Positions 46,051 to 53,873 of a DNA stretch of 64,000 nt are shown in pieces. Position numbers and translations under genes: made by a program. The notes beneath the pieces are model-generated. The model was not told the origin of the DNA. It made no database searches and saw only the letters and a program-made list of their open reading frames with translations. Each line of letters starts with the position of its first letter. Position 1 is the stretch's first letter. This DNA comes from Streptomyces aureus (lineage in GTDB: Bacteria; Actinomycetota; Actinomycetes; Streptomycetales; Streptomycetaceae), in NCBI RefSeq assembly GCF_000725495.1, contig NZ_JNZD01000021.1:235965-299964 (forward strand). The letters run 5' to 3'.

Positions 46051-47493
46051 ATGACCGACTTCCTGCCGCCCGGCGGTGCCGTACTCGATGACGACGAGGT
46101 CGACGCCCGGTGGGCGCACGCCTGGCGGCCGGAGCAGGTGGCGGAGCGGCTGTCCGGGGTCCGTACACCCTGGTGTGTCGCCGCGGGATGGGCCCTCGAC
46201 CTCTTCCGCGGCGGGCCGTCCAGGCCGCACGGCGACCTGGAGATCGCGGTTCCCGCGGCGGCATTCAGGGAGATCAGGGACCGCTTCCCGGAGCTCGCGT
46301 GCGACGCGGTGGGCTCGGGGCAGGTCTGGGCGGACGCGGGCGCCGAAGTGCTGGCGGCCACGCACCAGACCTGGTTCCGGGATCCGGCGAGCGGCCGGTA
46401 CCTGTTCGACGTCTTCCGGGAGCCGCACGAGGGCGGGACATGGATCTGCCGGCGCGACGAGTCGTTGCGGCTCTCGTACGACACGGTCGTCGAGCGGACC
46501 GCGGACGGCATTCCCTATCTGGCACCGGAGTTGGTGCTGCTGTTCAAGGCGAAGGCCGTCCGGCCCAAGGACCAGCGGGACTTCGACGGTGTGCTGCCCC
46601 TGCTGGGTCCCGAGCGGCGGGACCGACTCGGCGGGTTGCTGGAGCGGGTGCACCCGCGGCATCCGTGGCTGGCGGCGATCGGCGACCGGGCGACACCCGT
46701 GACGGGAGACCCCTCGCCCACGTGTGAGTGGGCGCAGCCGACAGCCCTGGAAGTGCGCGCCGTCGGCCGGGCGACGACCGAGGATGGACGCGTGAGCGAG
46801 GAGGGAAGCGTGACCGGAGAATCGAGCGCGACCGGGGGTCCAAGTGTGGCGGGGGCCTCGCGTGTGTCGGGGGATTCGAGGGTGAAGGGGGCGTCCAGCG
46901 CCACGGGGGGTTCGAGAGTGGCGGGGGCATCGGGCGTCACGGCCGACGCGGGCGAGGTCGCTCTGAGCAAGCAGGACCTCCGGGAGGTCACCGGGTTCGC
47001 CGCCGCGTGCGCGGAAGCCGTACTCGAGGTGTTCGAGGCCGATCGTCCGGGCGACACGCGGCCTCGGGAGGCGCTCGCCGCCGCGTGGGCGTTCGCCGGG
47101 GGCGGTGAGCGGGGCAAGCTGCTGCGCGACACGGCTTGGGCGGCGCTCAAGGCGGCCAAGAGCGCGGACACTCCGGCCGCGAGCGAGGCGGCCCGGGCGG
47201 CGATGGCCGCCGCGGGCGCCGCCTACCTCCATCCCCTGGCCAAGGCCACCCAGGTCAAGCACATCCTGGGATCGGGGGCCCACGCGGCCAGGGCGGCCGA
47301 GCTCGCCGCCGGTGATGATCCGGGCAGGGCCGATGAACTGGTCGGGCAGGCGGTGCGCCGGGCGACACCGGCCGTCGTGGACGTGCTCGAACGCTTTCCG
47401 ACGGCACCGGCCGGCGGGGGACGCGTGGGCGAACTGACCCGGGTGCTGGATGCCGCCCTTCGTTCACGCCCCAGCGCCGGAGAGCCTGCTTAG
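46051..47493 (+). CDS. Aminoglycoside-nucleotidyltransferase-like domain fused to Imm-5-like domain
   Basis: A 480-residue fusion. Residues about 30-220 resemble ANT(2'')-type nucleotidyltransferases: VAAGWALDLFRGGPSRPHGD (43-62) with the characteristic GWALDL and RxHxDLE motif, then LFKAKAVRPKDQRDFDGVLP. Residues about 245-300 are a low-complexity linker of short Gly/Ser/Ala/Val repeats. The C-terminal part (about 305-475) is an Ala-rich helical domain like the putative immunity protein Imm-5 (CAEAVLEVFEADRPGDTRPR; AHAARAAELAAGDDPG). The enzyme half may modify a small molecule or a protein; resistance to an aminoglycoside is not proved. ATG 46051 is preceded by GTAGGTTGGG. Confidence 0.72.
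   Translation: MTDFLPPGGAVLDDDEVDARWAHAWRPEQVAERLSGVRTPWCVAAGWALDLFRGGPSRPHGDLEIAVPAAAFREIRDRFPELACDAVGSGQVWADAGAEVLAATHQTWFRDPASGRYLFDVFREPHEGGTWICRRDESLRLSYDTVVERTADGIPYLAPELVLLFKAKAVRPKDQRDFDGVLPLLGPERRDRLGGLLERVHPRHPWLAAIGDRATPVTGDPSPTCEWAQPTALEVRAVGRATTEDGRVSEEGSVTGESSATGGPSVAGASRVSGDSRVKGASSATGGSRVAGASGVTADAGEVALSKQDLREVTGFAAACAEAVLEVFEADRPGDTRPREALAAAWAFAGGGERGKLLRDTAWAALKAAKSADTPAASEAARAAMAAAGAAYLHPLAKATQVKHILGSGAHAARAAELAAGDDPGRADELVGQAVRRATPAVVDVLERFPTAPAGGGRVGELTRVLDAALRSRPSAGEPA
46790..46950 (+). repeat. Degenerate G-rich repeats encoding the linker
   Basis: Roughly 15-18-bp units of the pattern GTG-x-CGGGGG-x-TCGAG encode repeats such as VTGESSATGG, VAGASRVSGD and VKGASSATGG. 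The phase is kept in whole codons. The repeats separate two domains and probably vary in copy number between strains. Confidence 0.5.
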
Positions 47494-47565
47494 GGTCTGT
47501 GGACAGCTCGCGTCGTCGGCCCGCCGGGCGGACGTGGATTGTCGGACAGGCCTAGGATCACCTGC

Positions 47566-48510
47566 ATGGCCCTGATCATGAGTGACGTGGACCGGTTCGA
47601 GGCTGCCAGGCCCCGGCTGGAGGCCATCGCCTACCGGCTGCTGGGCTCGTCGGGCGACGCGGAGGACGCCGTGCAGGAGACATACCTGCGCTGGCAGGCG
47701 GCCGACGCCGACCGCATCGACGTGCCCGAGGCCTGGCTGACCAAGGTCCTCACCAACCTCTGCCTGAACCAGCTCACTTCGGCCCGCGCGCGACGCGAGA
47801 CGTACGTCGGGCGCTGGCTCCCCGAGCCGCTGCTCGCCGGGGACACGATGCTCGGGCCCGCCGACACCGCCGAACAGCGCGAGTCGGTGTCGTACGCCGT
47901 CCTCGTCCTGCTGGAGCGGCTGTCCCCGAAGGAGCGGGCCGTCTACGTCCTGCGGGAGGCATTCGACTATCCGCACCGGGAGATCGCCGAGATCCTGGAC
48001 ATCACCGAGGCGGCCGGCCAGCAGATCTACCACCGGGCCAAGAAGCACGTCGCCGAGGGCAGGGCGCGCACCGAGGTCGACGAGGCCGCCGCCCGACGGA
48101 TCGTGGAGGAGTTCCTGGCCGCGGCGACCAGCGGACGGACCGAACCGCTGGTCCGCCTGCTCACCCAGGACGCCGTCTCGGTCGGTGACGGCGGCGGCAA
48201 GGTCCCCGCCCGCGCGAAGGCGTTCGAGGGCGCGCTCGCGGTCGCCACCTTCCTGCGCGGCCTGTTCAAGCCGAGCGACGCGAAGCGCAAGTACGTCGGC
48301 GGGGCGCCCGCCATGTACGCCACCACCGCCAACGGCGGGCCCGCGGTCGTCGCGGTCGTGGACGGCCGGGTCGTCGGGATCAGCTGCCTGGAGGTCACCG
48401 AGGACGGCATCGTGGCGGTCCGCAGTCAGGTCAACCCCGACAAGCTCCTCCGCGCGACCGAGCGGTGGGCCGCGATGGACCACGACGAGGAGCCTCTCTA
48501 CGTCCTCTGA
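47566..48510 (+). CDS. ECF41-type sigma factor (SigJ-like) with SnoaL-like C-terminal domain
   Basis: A 314-residue sigma factor. Region 2 is RPRLEAIAYRLLGSSGDAED then AVQETYLRWQAAD; region 4 is RLSPKERAVYVLREAFDYPH then REIAEILDITEAAGQQIYHR. A C-terminal SnoaL/NTF2-like domain (about 175-314), typical of ECF41, controls activity in place of an anti-sigma factor. ATG 47566 is chosen; ATG 47578 is an alternative. The flavoprotein gene 114 bp downstream is the type of partner ECF41 sigma factors usually regulate, and a matching promoter-like element precedes it. Confidence 0.87.
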   Translation: MALIMSDVDRFEAARPRLEAIAYRLLGSSGDAEDAVQETYLRWQAADADRIDVPEAWLTKVLTNLCLNQLTSARARRETYVGRWLPEPLLAGDTMLGPADTAEQRESVSYAVLVLLERLSPKERAVYVLREAFDYPHREIAEILDITEAAGQQIYHRAKKHVAEGRARTEVDEAAARRIVEEFLAAATSGRTEPLVRLLTQDAVSVGDGGGKVPARAKAFEGALAVATFLRGLFKPSDAKRKYVGGAPAMYATTANGGPAVVAVVDGRVVGISCLEVTEDGIVAVRSQVNPDKLLRATERWAAMDHDEEPLYVL

Positions 48511-48540
48511 GATGGTGTGACGCAGGTCACATTCAGATCC

Positions 48541-48562
48541 TGTCAGGAAACGCGGGGCCGTC
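48541..48562 (+). promoter_or_regulatory. ECF41-like promoter before the flavoprotein gene
   Basis: TGTCAGG (48541-48547) and CGTC (48559-48562) stand 11 bp apart about 60 bp before the ATG. ECF41 promoters are described as TGTCACA-type -35 and CGTC -10 elements. The match is good but the spacing is shorter than I would expect. Confidence 0.4.
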
Positions 48563-48623
48563 CGGTTCAAGGGGCGACACCACGCCGGACAACGGCGGAC
48601 CCCGCTCAGACAGGAGCACGGAC

Positions 48624-49820
48624 ATGCAGCACCGCATCGTCGTCCTCGGCGCCGGCTACACCGGAGCCACCGCCGCCGGCCGCCTCGCCAAGCGGCTGCG
48701 CCGCGAGGACGTCACCATCACCCTCGTCAACCCCGAGCCCGACTTCGTCGAGCGCGTCCGGATGCACCAGCTCGCCACGGGCCAGGACCTCAAGCCCCGC
48801 CCGTTCGCCGAGATGTTCGCCGGTACGGGGGTGGAGCTGAAGGTCGCGAGCGTGACCGCCGTGGACGTGGACCGCAGGACGGTCTCCGTCACCGGCGCCG
48901 ACGGCCCGGCCGAACTCGCCTACGACACCCTGGTCTACGCCCTCGGCAGCGGCTGGAACGACGGGGGCGTCCCCGGCGCCGCCGAACACGCCGACGAGGT
49001 GGCCGGCCGTCCGGGTGCCCGGCGCCTGCGCGACCGCCTGGCCGCGCTGGAGGCAGGCCGGCCCGTGGTCGTCGTGGGCGGCGGCCTGACCGGTCTGGAG
49101 GCCGCGACCGAGATTGCCGAGGCCCGCCCGGACCTCGCCGTCTCCCTGACCGCTCGTGGCGCCCTCGGTGACTGGCTCTCGGCCAAGGGGCGCGCCCACC
49201 TGCGCAAGGTCACCGACCGGCTCGGCGTCGAGGTCCACGAGAACGCGGCGGTCACCGCCGTGACGGCGGAGGGTGTGGAGACGGCCGACGGCCGGACCGT
49301 CCCCGCCGCGGTCACCGTCTGGACCACCGGCTTCGCCGTCCACCCCGTCGCCCGGGCCACCGCCCTGGAGACCACGGAGCACGGCCGGATCGTGGTCGAC
49401 GCGACGATGCGCTCGGTCTCCCACCCCGACGTGTACGCCGTGGGCGACGCCGCGATCGCGACCGGCCCCCAGGGCAAGCCCCTGCGCATGTCCTGCGCCT
49501 CGGGCGTCCCGATGGCCTGGCAGGCCGCCGACGCCATCGCGGCCCGGCTCGCCGGCGCCAAGGTGCCGCACGTCTCGATCCGCTACTTCCAGCAGTGCGT
49601 CTCCCTGGGCCGTAGCGAAGGGCTGATCCAGTTCGTCACCGCCGACGACCGTGCGGTCGACCGCACCCTGACGGGCCGCACCGCCGCGCTCTACAAGGAG
49701 CTGATCTGCAAGGGCGCGGCCTGGGGCGTCGCCAACCCGACGCTGCGACTGCCGTCCCGGCGCCGCCGGGTCGTGCGGCAGGGCGTCCAGGACCTCGCCC
49801 CGGAGGGCGTGAGCGCCTGA
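48624..49820 (+). CDS. FAD-dependent NADH dehydrogenase-like oxidoreductase
   Basis: A 398-residue pyridine nucleotide-disulphide oxidoreductase of the NDH-2 kind. The FAD-binding GxGxxG is HRIVVLGAGYTGATAAGRLA at the N-terminus, the NAD(P)H-binding one is RPVVVVGGGLTGLEAATEIA, and VYAVGDAA is the second FAD contact. A redox-active CxxC is absent, as in NDH-2, which passes electrons to quinone at the membrane. AGGAG lies 9 bp before ATG 48624. It is probably controlled by the adjacent ECF41 sigma factor. Confidence 0.87.
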   Translation: MQHRIVVLGAGYTGATAAGRLAKRLRREDVTITLVNPEPDFVERVRMHQLATGQDLKPRPFAEMFAGTGVELKVASVTAVDVDRRTVSVTGADGPAELAYDTLVYALGSGWNDGGVPGAAEHADEVAGRPGARRLRDRLAALEAGRPVVVVGGGLTGLEAATEIAEARPDLAVSLTARGALGDWLSAKGRAHLRKVTDRLGVEVHENAAVTAVTAEGVETADGRTVPAAVTVWTTGFAVHPVARATALETTEHGRIVVDATMRSVSHPDVYAVGDAAIATGPQGKPLRMSCASGVPMAWQAADAIAARLAGAKVPHVSIRYFQQCVSLGRSEGLIQFVTADDRAVDRTLTGRTAALYKELICKGAAWGVANPTLRLPSRRRRVVRQGVQDLAPEGVSA

Positions 49821-49827
49821 GCGTGCC

Positions 49828-49857
49828 GGCCGGGAAGCCCCGACGGGCTCCCCGGCC
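49828..49857. terminator. Bidirectional hairpin between convergent genes
   Basis: Arms GGCCGGGAAGCCC (49828-49840) and GGGCTCCCCGGCC (49845-49857) pair with one mismatch around the loop CGAC. It lies 8 bp after the oxidoreductase stop and 27 bp from the sodF stop. There is no U-run, which is usual for Streptomyces terminators. Confidence 0.7.
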
Positions 49858-49883
49858 CGCCGGCGGTCCTGCCGGCGCCCGGC

Positions 49884-50492
49884 TCAGACGCCGGCCGTCT
49901 CGGTGAACCGGGCAGTGACGTCGGCCCAGTCGACCAGGTCCCAGAGCTTGGCGACGTAGTCGGGGCGGATGTTCTTGTACTGCAGGTAGTAGGCGTGCTC
50001 CCAGGCGTCGAAGACCAGCAGCGGGGTGCTGCCCAGGCCCACGTTGCCGTGATGGTCGTAGACCTGTTCTACGATCAGACGCCTGCCGAGGGGTTCCCAG
50101 GCGAGCACGCCCCAGCCCGAACCCTGGACGCCGGCGGTCGCGACGGTGAGCTGCTTCTTGAACCGCTCGAAACCGCCGAGGTGTTCGTCGATGGCGTCGG
50201 CGAGCGCGCCGTCGGGGCGGTCGCCGCCGTCGGGGGACAGGTTCTGCCAGAAGATCGAGTGCAGGACGTGGCCGGAGAGGTTGAAGGCGAACGTCTTCTC
50301 CAGCCCGACCAGGGACGCGGGCGCGATCTCGTCCCGGTCGCGGAGCTCGGCGAGCTGTTCGAGCGTGTCGTTGGCGCCCTTGACGTAGGCCGCGTGGTGT
50401 CTGGCGTGGTGCAGTTCCAGGATCTCTCCGGTGATGGCCGGTTCCAGCGCGGCGTAGTCGTAGGGCAGGTCGGGAAGCACGTAGGCGCCCAT
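49884..50492 (-). CDS. sodF: Fe/Mn-family superoxide dismutase
   Basis: A 202-residue cytoplasmic SOD that converts superoxide to peroxide and oxygen. Metal ligands are all in place: His28 ([13 protein letters not shown]), His78 (GHVLHSIFW), Asp162 and His166 ([12 protein letters not shown]). Streptomyces usually carry a nickel SodN and an iron SodF in inverse regulation by Nur. A Nur-like operator lies about 55 bp upstream of this start, so this is the Fe-type enzyme. ATG 50492 has GGAAAGGGGA upstream. Confidence 0.92.
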   Translation of the reverse strand: MGAYVLPDLPYDYAALEPAITGEILELHHARHHAAYVKGANDTLEQLAELRDRDEIAPASLVGLEKTFAFNLSGHVLHSIFWQNLSPDGGDRPDGALADAIDEHLGGFERFKKQLTVATAGVQGSGWGVLAWEPLGRRLIVEQVYDHHGNVGLGSTPLLVFDAWEHAYYLQYKNIRPDYVAKLWDLVDWADVTARFTETAGV

Positions 50493-50545
50493 CGGGCATT
50501 CCCCTTTCCGGGTGGGTGATCTTCCCGGAACACCCTAGACCCTTA

Positions 50546-50562
50546 TTGCGAATAACTTGCAA
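50546..50562 (-). promoter_or_regulatory. Nur (nickel uptake regulator) box upstream of sodF
   Basis: TTGCGA-ATAAC-TTGCAA (plus-strand reading) matches the Streptomyces Nur box TTGCAA-N5-TTGCAA with one difference. It stands out as AT-rich in a GC-rich region and lies 54-70 bp upstream of the sodF start. With nickel present Nur should repress sodF. Confidence 0.75.
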
Positions 50563-50797
50563 CAACGAAATGGGTGCAGCAAGATGGTCCATGGCGGGGC
50601 CGACCCGTCAGTCTTCGGTTTCGAGCGCCGTTCCGTCCGTCCGGCGCGTCCTTCCCGGAGGGTGATCGTCTTCTCACCCGGCATCGGCCGGTTCCGGTCG
50701 GCCCCGCCTCGGGCCGTGGCCCGTTCATGTGCGGTGCCGGGTCGGCGTTCTGTGGCCGTGGGGGGTGGGTGCGAGGGGGCCGGTCGTGGGCCTGCGG

Positions 50798-51433
50798 TCA
50801 GGCGTGCTCCGGCAACCCGAGGACCGCGCACACCGTCCGCGCGATGTGGGGCGGGGTGGCTCCCGGGTCCTGGGCGGGCAGCAGCATGTGGCTGACGGTG
50901 AGGCGTATGGTCAGATCGGCCGCTGCCGCGCGGCGGTCGTCGTCGGCTCCGGGGACGGTGTGGTCGAGCCATGCGCGGAGAAGCCGCCGTGTGCGCGAGA
51001 AGACCGGTTCGGGTCTGCTGGTCAGGAAGGGCAGCAGCCCGTCGGTGCCCCCGCGTGTGGCGGTCAGTACGGCGCCGATGAACGGGTTGACCTCCGCCTG
51101 CTCCAGGGCGTGGGCGACGGCGGCCTCGAGCGCCTGGACGAAGTGGCCGCGGTGGGCGTCCAGTATCGCGGCCAGGCCGATGAGGAACGCGTCCGTCTCG
51201 TGCTCCACCAGGGCGCGCCCGATGCCCGCCCGGTCGCCGAACTCCTTGTAGATCGAGGGGCGTGACACCTCGGCGCGCAGGGCGAGGTCGGCCACCCGGA
51301 CACGGTCCCAACCGTCCTCGGCGGCCAGCGACTTGGCCTCGGTGATGACCCGCTCGCGCATCTGCTTGCGCCAGGCCACGCGGGGAGGATCCGGCCGCAG
51401 GTGCGGCGTCGCGGAGGCGGGAGCTTCGGACAT
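50798..51433 (-). CDS. TetR-family transcriptional regulator
   Basis: A 211-residue regulator. The HTH lies at about residues 22-70 (RVRVADLALRAEVSRPSIYK then EFGDRAGIGRALVEHETDAF). The C-terminal ligand domain is helical (LTATRGGTDGLLPFL; LTIRLTVSHMLLP). ATG 51433 sits within the inverted repeat CATGGC-N8-GCCATG (51431-51450), a possible autoregulatory operator. The target genes are not evident: sodF lies downstream on the same strand with its own Nur box. Confidence 0.87.
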   Translation of the reverse strand: MSEAPASATPHLRPDPPRVAWRKQMRERVITEAKSLAAEDGWDRVRVADLALRAEVSRPSIYKEFGDRAGIGRALVEHETDAFLIGLAAILDAHRGHFVQALEAAVAHALEQAEVNPFIGAVLTATRGGTDGLLPFLTSRPEPVFSRTRRLLRAWLDHTVPGADDDRRAAAADLTIRLTVSHMLLPAQDPGATPPHIARTVCAVLGLPEHA

Positions 51434-51450
51434 GGCCGCAGTGTGCCATG
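51431..51450. promoter_or_regulatory. Inverted repeat over the tetR start
   Basis: CATGGC (51431-51436) and GCCATG (51445-51450) are separated by 8 bp and include the tetR start codon. Size and place fit an autoregulatory TetR operator, but six-base arms can arise by chance. Confidence 0.35.
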
Positions 51451-51480
51451 AGGGGATGGGCGCCGGGGGTGATCCTGCCC

Positions 51481-51517
51481 GGTGCCCGGTGCCCGGTGCC
51501 CGGTGCCCGGTGCCGGG
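51481..51517. repeat. Tandem 7-bp repeat GGTGCCC and flanking gene-free region
   Basis: Four perfect GGTGCCC units (51481-51508) and a fifth altered unit lie in the gene-free stretch 51451-51892 upstream of tetR. No gene is seen in that stretch. Such a short tandem array may vary in copy number. Confidence 0.7.
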
Positions 51518-51892
51518 TGACAGGCGGCCACTGGCAGGCGGGGCTCGGGATCGCGCCCCGGCTTGGTCGGCGACGGCGTCGACCGACCTTCTCCACGCGC
51601 TTCCGCCGGTCCCGCCCGGGAGTCGGCGGAAGCGCGCTTGGTGACGAGAGTGCCACTGTCCGTGCGCTTCGACAAAGGGGGCCCGGTGTCAACGTTCTGA
51701 GTGATCGTCAGATGTCTGGGCTGGTCCCGGTGGGCGCCGCAGGTCGACGGTCCGGGCTGTCTCTCCCAGGTGAGCGCTCCGGTGGCCGGGCCCGCCTGTC
51801 CCGGGCGAGCGCTCCGATGGTCTCGCCCGTCCCTCCAGAGTGAGCACCTCCGACGGCCGGGCCCGGCCGTCTCGCGCGAGCGCCCCTGGCGG

Positions 51893-53767
51893 TCACGACC
51901 TCGGTCCCTGCCCCGCGCGCACCAGACGCCACGCCTCCGTGAACAGCGCGGGCAGGGTGTCCGGCAGCAGCTCGAAGTCGGTCACCTCGCCCCGGTAGGT
52001 GTTCAGGCGCGCACCGATCAGCGGAGCCTTCCAGACCTCCATCGGCGGCAGGGGCTTCTTCGCGTGCGCCCATGGACCGGGCAGGAAGAGGGTGCGCCCC
52101 GCGCGCGGTCTGCGGTCCTCCACCACCAGACCGGCGGCCGGCAGCTCTGTCGAGGCCGCCTTGTGCCGGGCCGGCGTCCAGGCGTTCCAGCGCCGCACGC
52201 CGCGGTCGGACGGCGTGGGGAGCAGCAGGATCTGGAGGTAGAGGGTGGCGGCGTCCTCGGAGAGGCCGAGCGTGTCGGCGGCTTCGGCGACCAACTCCGG
52301 GACGCAGGCGCGCGGGTCGGACTCGTAGCGGCCCGGCGGCAGTGCGCCCGCGGCGACGCGTGCGGCGATGCGCTCGCAGGTGCCGTCCGTCAGCCAGTCC
52401 AGGCGCCGGCTCCGGTCGCGGCCGCGGACCAGCGCCGTGTGCAGGAGCGCGTCCGGCGTGTCGCCTCCTGCCGTCGCCTCACGCAGTCGGCGGACGGCCG
52501 CGGGCAGTCCCTCGCGCACCGGATCCCCGGCGGGGAGATCCATGTACGCCCATGCCTGGCCGGCGAGGACGGCGTCCACGACGCCAGTGGCCTCGTAACT
52601 GCCCGTGACGTCCCACGGCGCGCGCGGACGGCCGTTCCCGACCGGACCGGACCCCATCGGCGGGGAGGCGTCCGGTCCGGGGGCGGAGCCCGCCGGTTCG
52701 AGGAAGAGGCGGCACAGGTGGGTCGCGGGTATGCGGGTGCCGAGCGCGACCGAGGCCTGCCAGGTGCTCCACGGCGCGACGGGGTGGGCGCCCTGCTGCT
52801 CACCCCAGGCCGCGCCGATGCGCTCCGCCAACCGGGCCGGGCCGCCGGGCACCCACAGGTCGGCGGGGTCCTCGGGCAGCACGTCGGCGAGCAGGCCGAG
52901 CCGGTCTCCGTTGTTGAGCAACCACGCCAACTCGGTTTGTGCGGAGTCGAGTTCACCGGTCTTGAATCCGAGGACGGCCCGCTCGTGCTGGTCGAGGAAG
53001 GGCTTGTAGTAGTTGTGCGTACCGGGGTTGCCGGCCAGGACGAGTGCCGCGGCGGGGCGGCTCAGCCCGGTCGCCTCACTCAGCGTCACGGCGGCTTCCG
53101 CGTCCCAGGTGAACGGACCGCGTTCCCGGACGAGTTCCACCAAGCGCAGCAGTTGCCCTGGCGTGCCCCAGCCGTGGTGGCAGTCCGTGACGTCGAGCGG
53201 TTCCTCGGGGCGCGGGGCGCCTTCGCCACCTGGCGCCACGGCCTCGAAGTACAGCGAGGTGCACGCTCCCGGCAGATGGAGCCCGAAGGAAACCCCTTGG
53301 AGACTACGGGCGTTGAACGAGGCCGTCCCGGCGAGCCGGCCCAGGCGGAAGCGGTAGGCCGGATCGGCGAACGGTGTCCCCGCCCACATCTCCAGGAAGT
53401 CGAGCGCCATGTCACGACGCTCCGGCCGGGTCACCGGGGACGCCGCGCGCAGCGCGAGCGCGCCGACGCGGCCGACGAGTTCCGTCCATCTGCCCGCACC
53501 GGGCAGCCGGACCTGGCCCGCGTCCCGCTCGGGCGCCCGGCGCGCCGCGCGTTCCGCCCAGGTCTCCTCCGGGTACAGATGAACGTCCTGGTCGCCGGGA
53601 CCGAGCGTCCGCCCGTCCTCGACGTAGCGCCCGACGCGTCTGATGTCGTCGAGGGCGCCCGCGTTCCAGCCGTCCGGGACGTGGACGAGCCCCTGAAGGG
53701 CGGCGCGCAGGGCATGGGCGTCCCGCACGCGCGGAGTCGTGGACCGGGCCGAGTCGATCGTTTTCAT
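51893..53767 (-). CDS. Conserved Streptomyces protein with winged-helix-like C-terminus (unknown function)
   Basis: About 624 residues from ATG 53767 (MKTIDSARSTTPRVRDAHAL); ATG 53779 in the same frame is an alternative. The N-terminal half mixes Arg/Trp-rich segments (TWAERAARRAPERDAG; EMWAGTPFADPAYRFRLGRL). The centre has LSEATGLSRPAAALVLAGNP. The C-terminal part, GLSEDAATLYLQILLLPTPS then DRGVRRWNAWTPARHKAAS and GLVVEDRRPRAG, has the look of a DNA-binding winged helix. I know homologues only as conserved hypothetical or DNA-binding proteins. It is followed on the right by a kinase gene that converges in time of transcription (same strand, upstream). Confidence 0.65.
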   Translation of the reverse strand: MKTIDSARSTTPRVRDAHALRAALQGLVHVPDGWNAGALDDIRRVGRYVEDGRTLGPGDQDVHLYPEETWAERAARRAPERDAGQVRLPGAGRWTELVGRVGALALRAASPVTRPERRDMALDFLEMWAGTPFADPAYRFRLGRLAGTASFNARSLQGVSFGLHLPGACTSLYFEAVAPGGEGAPRPEEPLDVTDCHHGWGTPGQLLRLVELVRERGPFTWDAEAAVTLSEATGLSRPAAALVLAGNPGTHNYYKPFLDQHERAVLGFKTGELDSAQTELAWLLNNGDRLGLLADVLPEDPADLWVPGGPARLAERIGAAWGEQQGAHPVAPWSTWQASVALGTRIPATHLCRLFLEPAGSAPGPDASPPMGSGPVGNGRPRAPWDVTGSYEATGVVDAVLAGQAWAYMDLPAGDPVREGLPAAVRRLREATAGGDTPDALLHTALVRGRDRSRRLDWLTDGTCERIAARVAAGALPPGRYESDPRACVPELVAEAADTLGLSEDAATLYLQILLLPTPSDRGVRRWNAWTPARHKAASTELPAAGLVVEDRRPRAGRTLFLPGPWAHAKKPLPPMEVWKAPLIGARLNTYRGEVTDFELLPDTLPALFTEAWRLVRAGQGPRS

Positions 53768-53873
53768 GGGCCCGATCATCCCGGACGGCACCGACAACGG
53801 ACCGTTCGAACCCTGTGTGCCGCGCCCGCCTGCCCTCGACCTCAACAGCCCTGCTCCAGGCGGGCGTTACGCC

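Noticed and set aside
51481..51517. Short tandem repeats considered as a CRISPR array
   Set aside because: Units are 7 bp with no spacers; no cas genes anywhere in the window.
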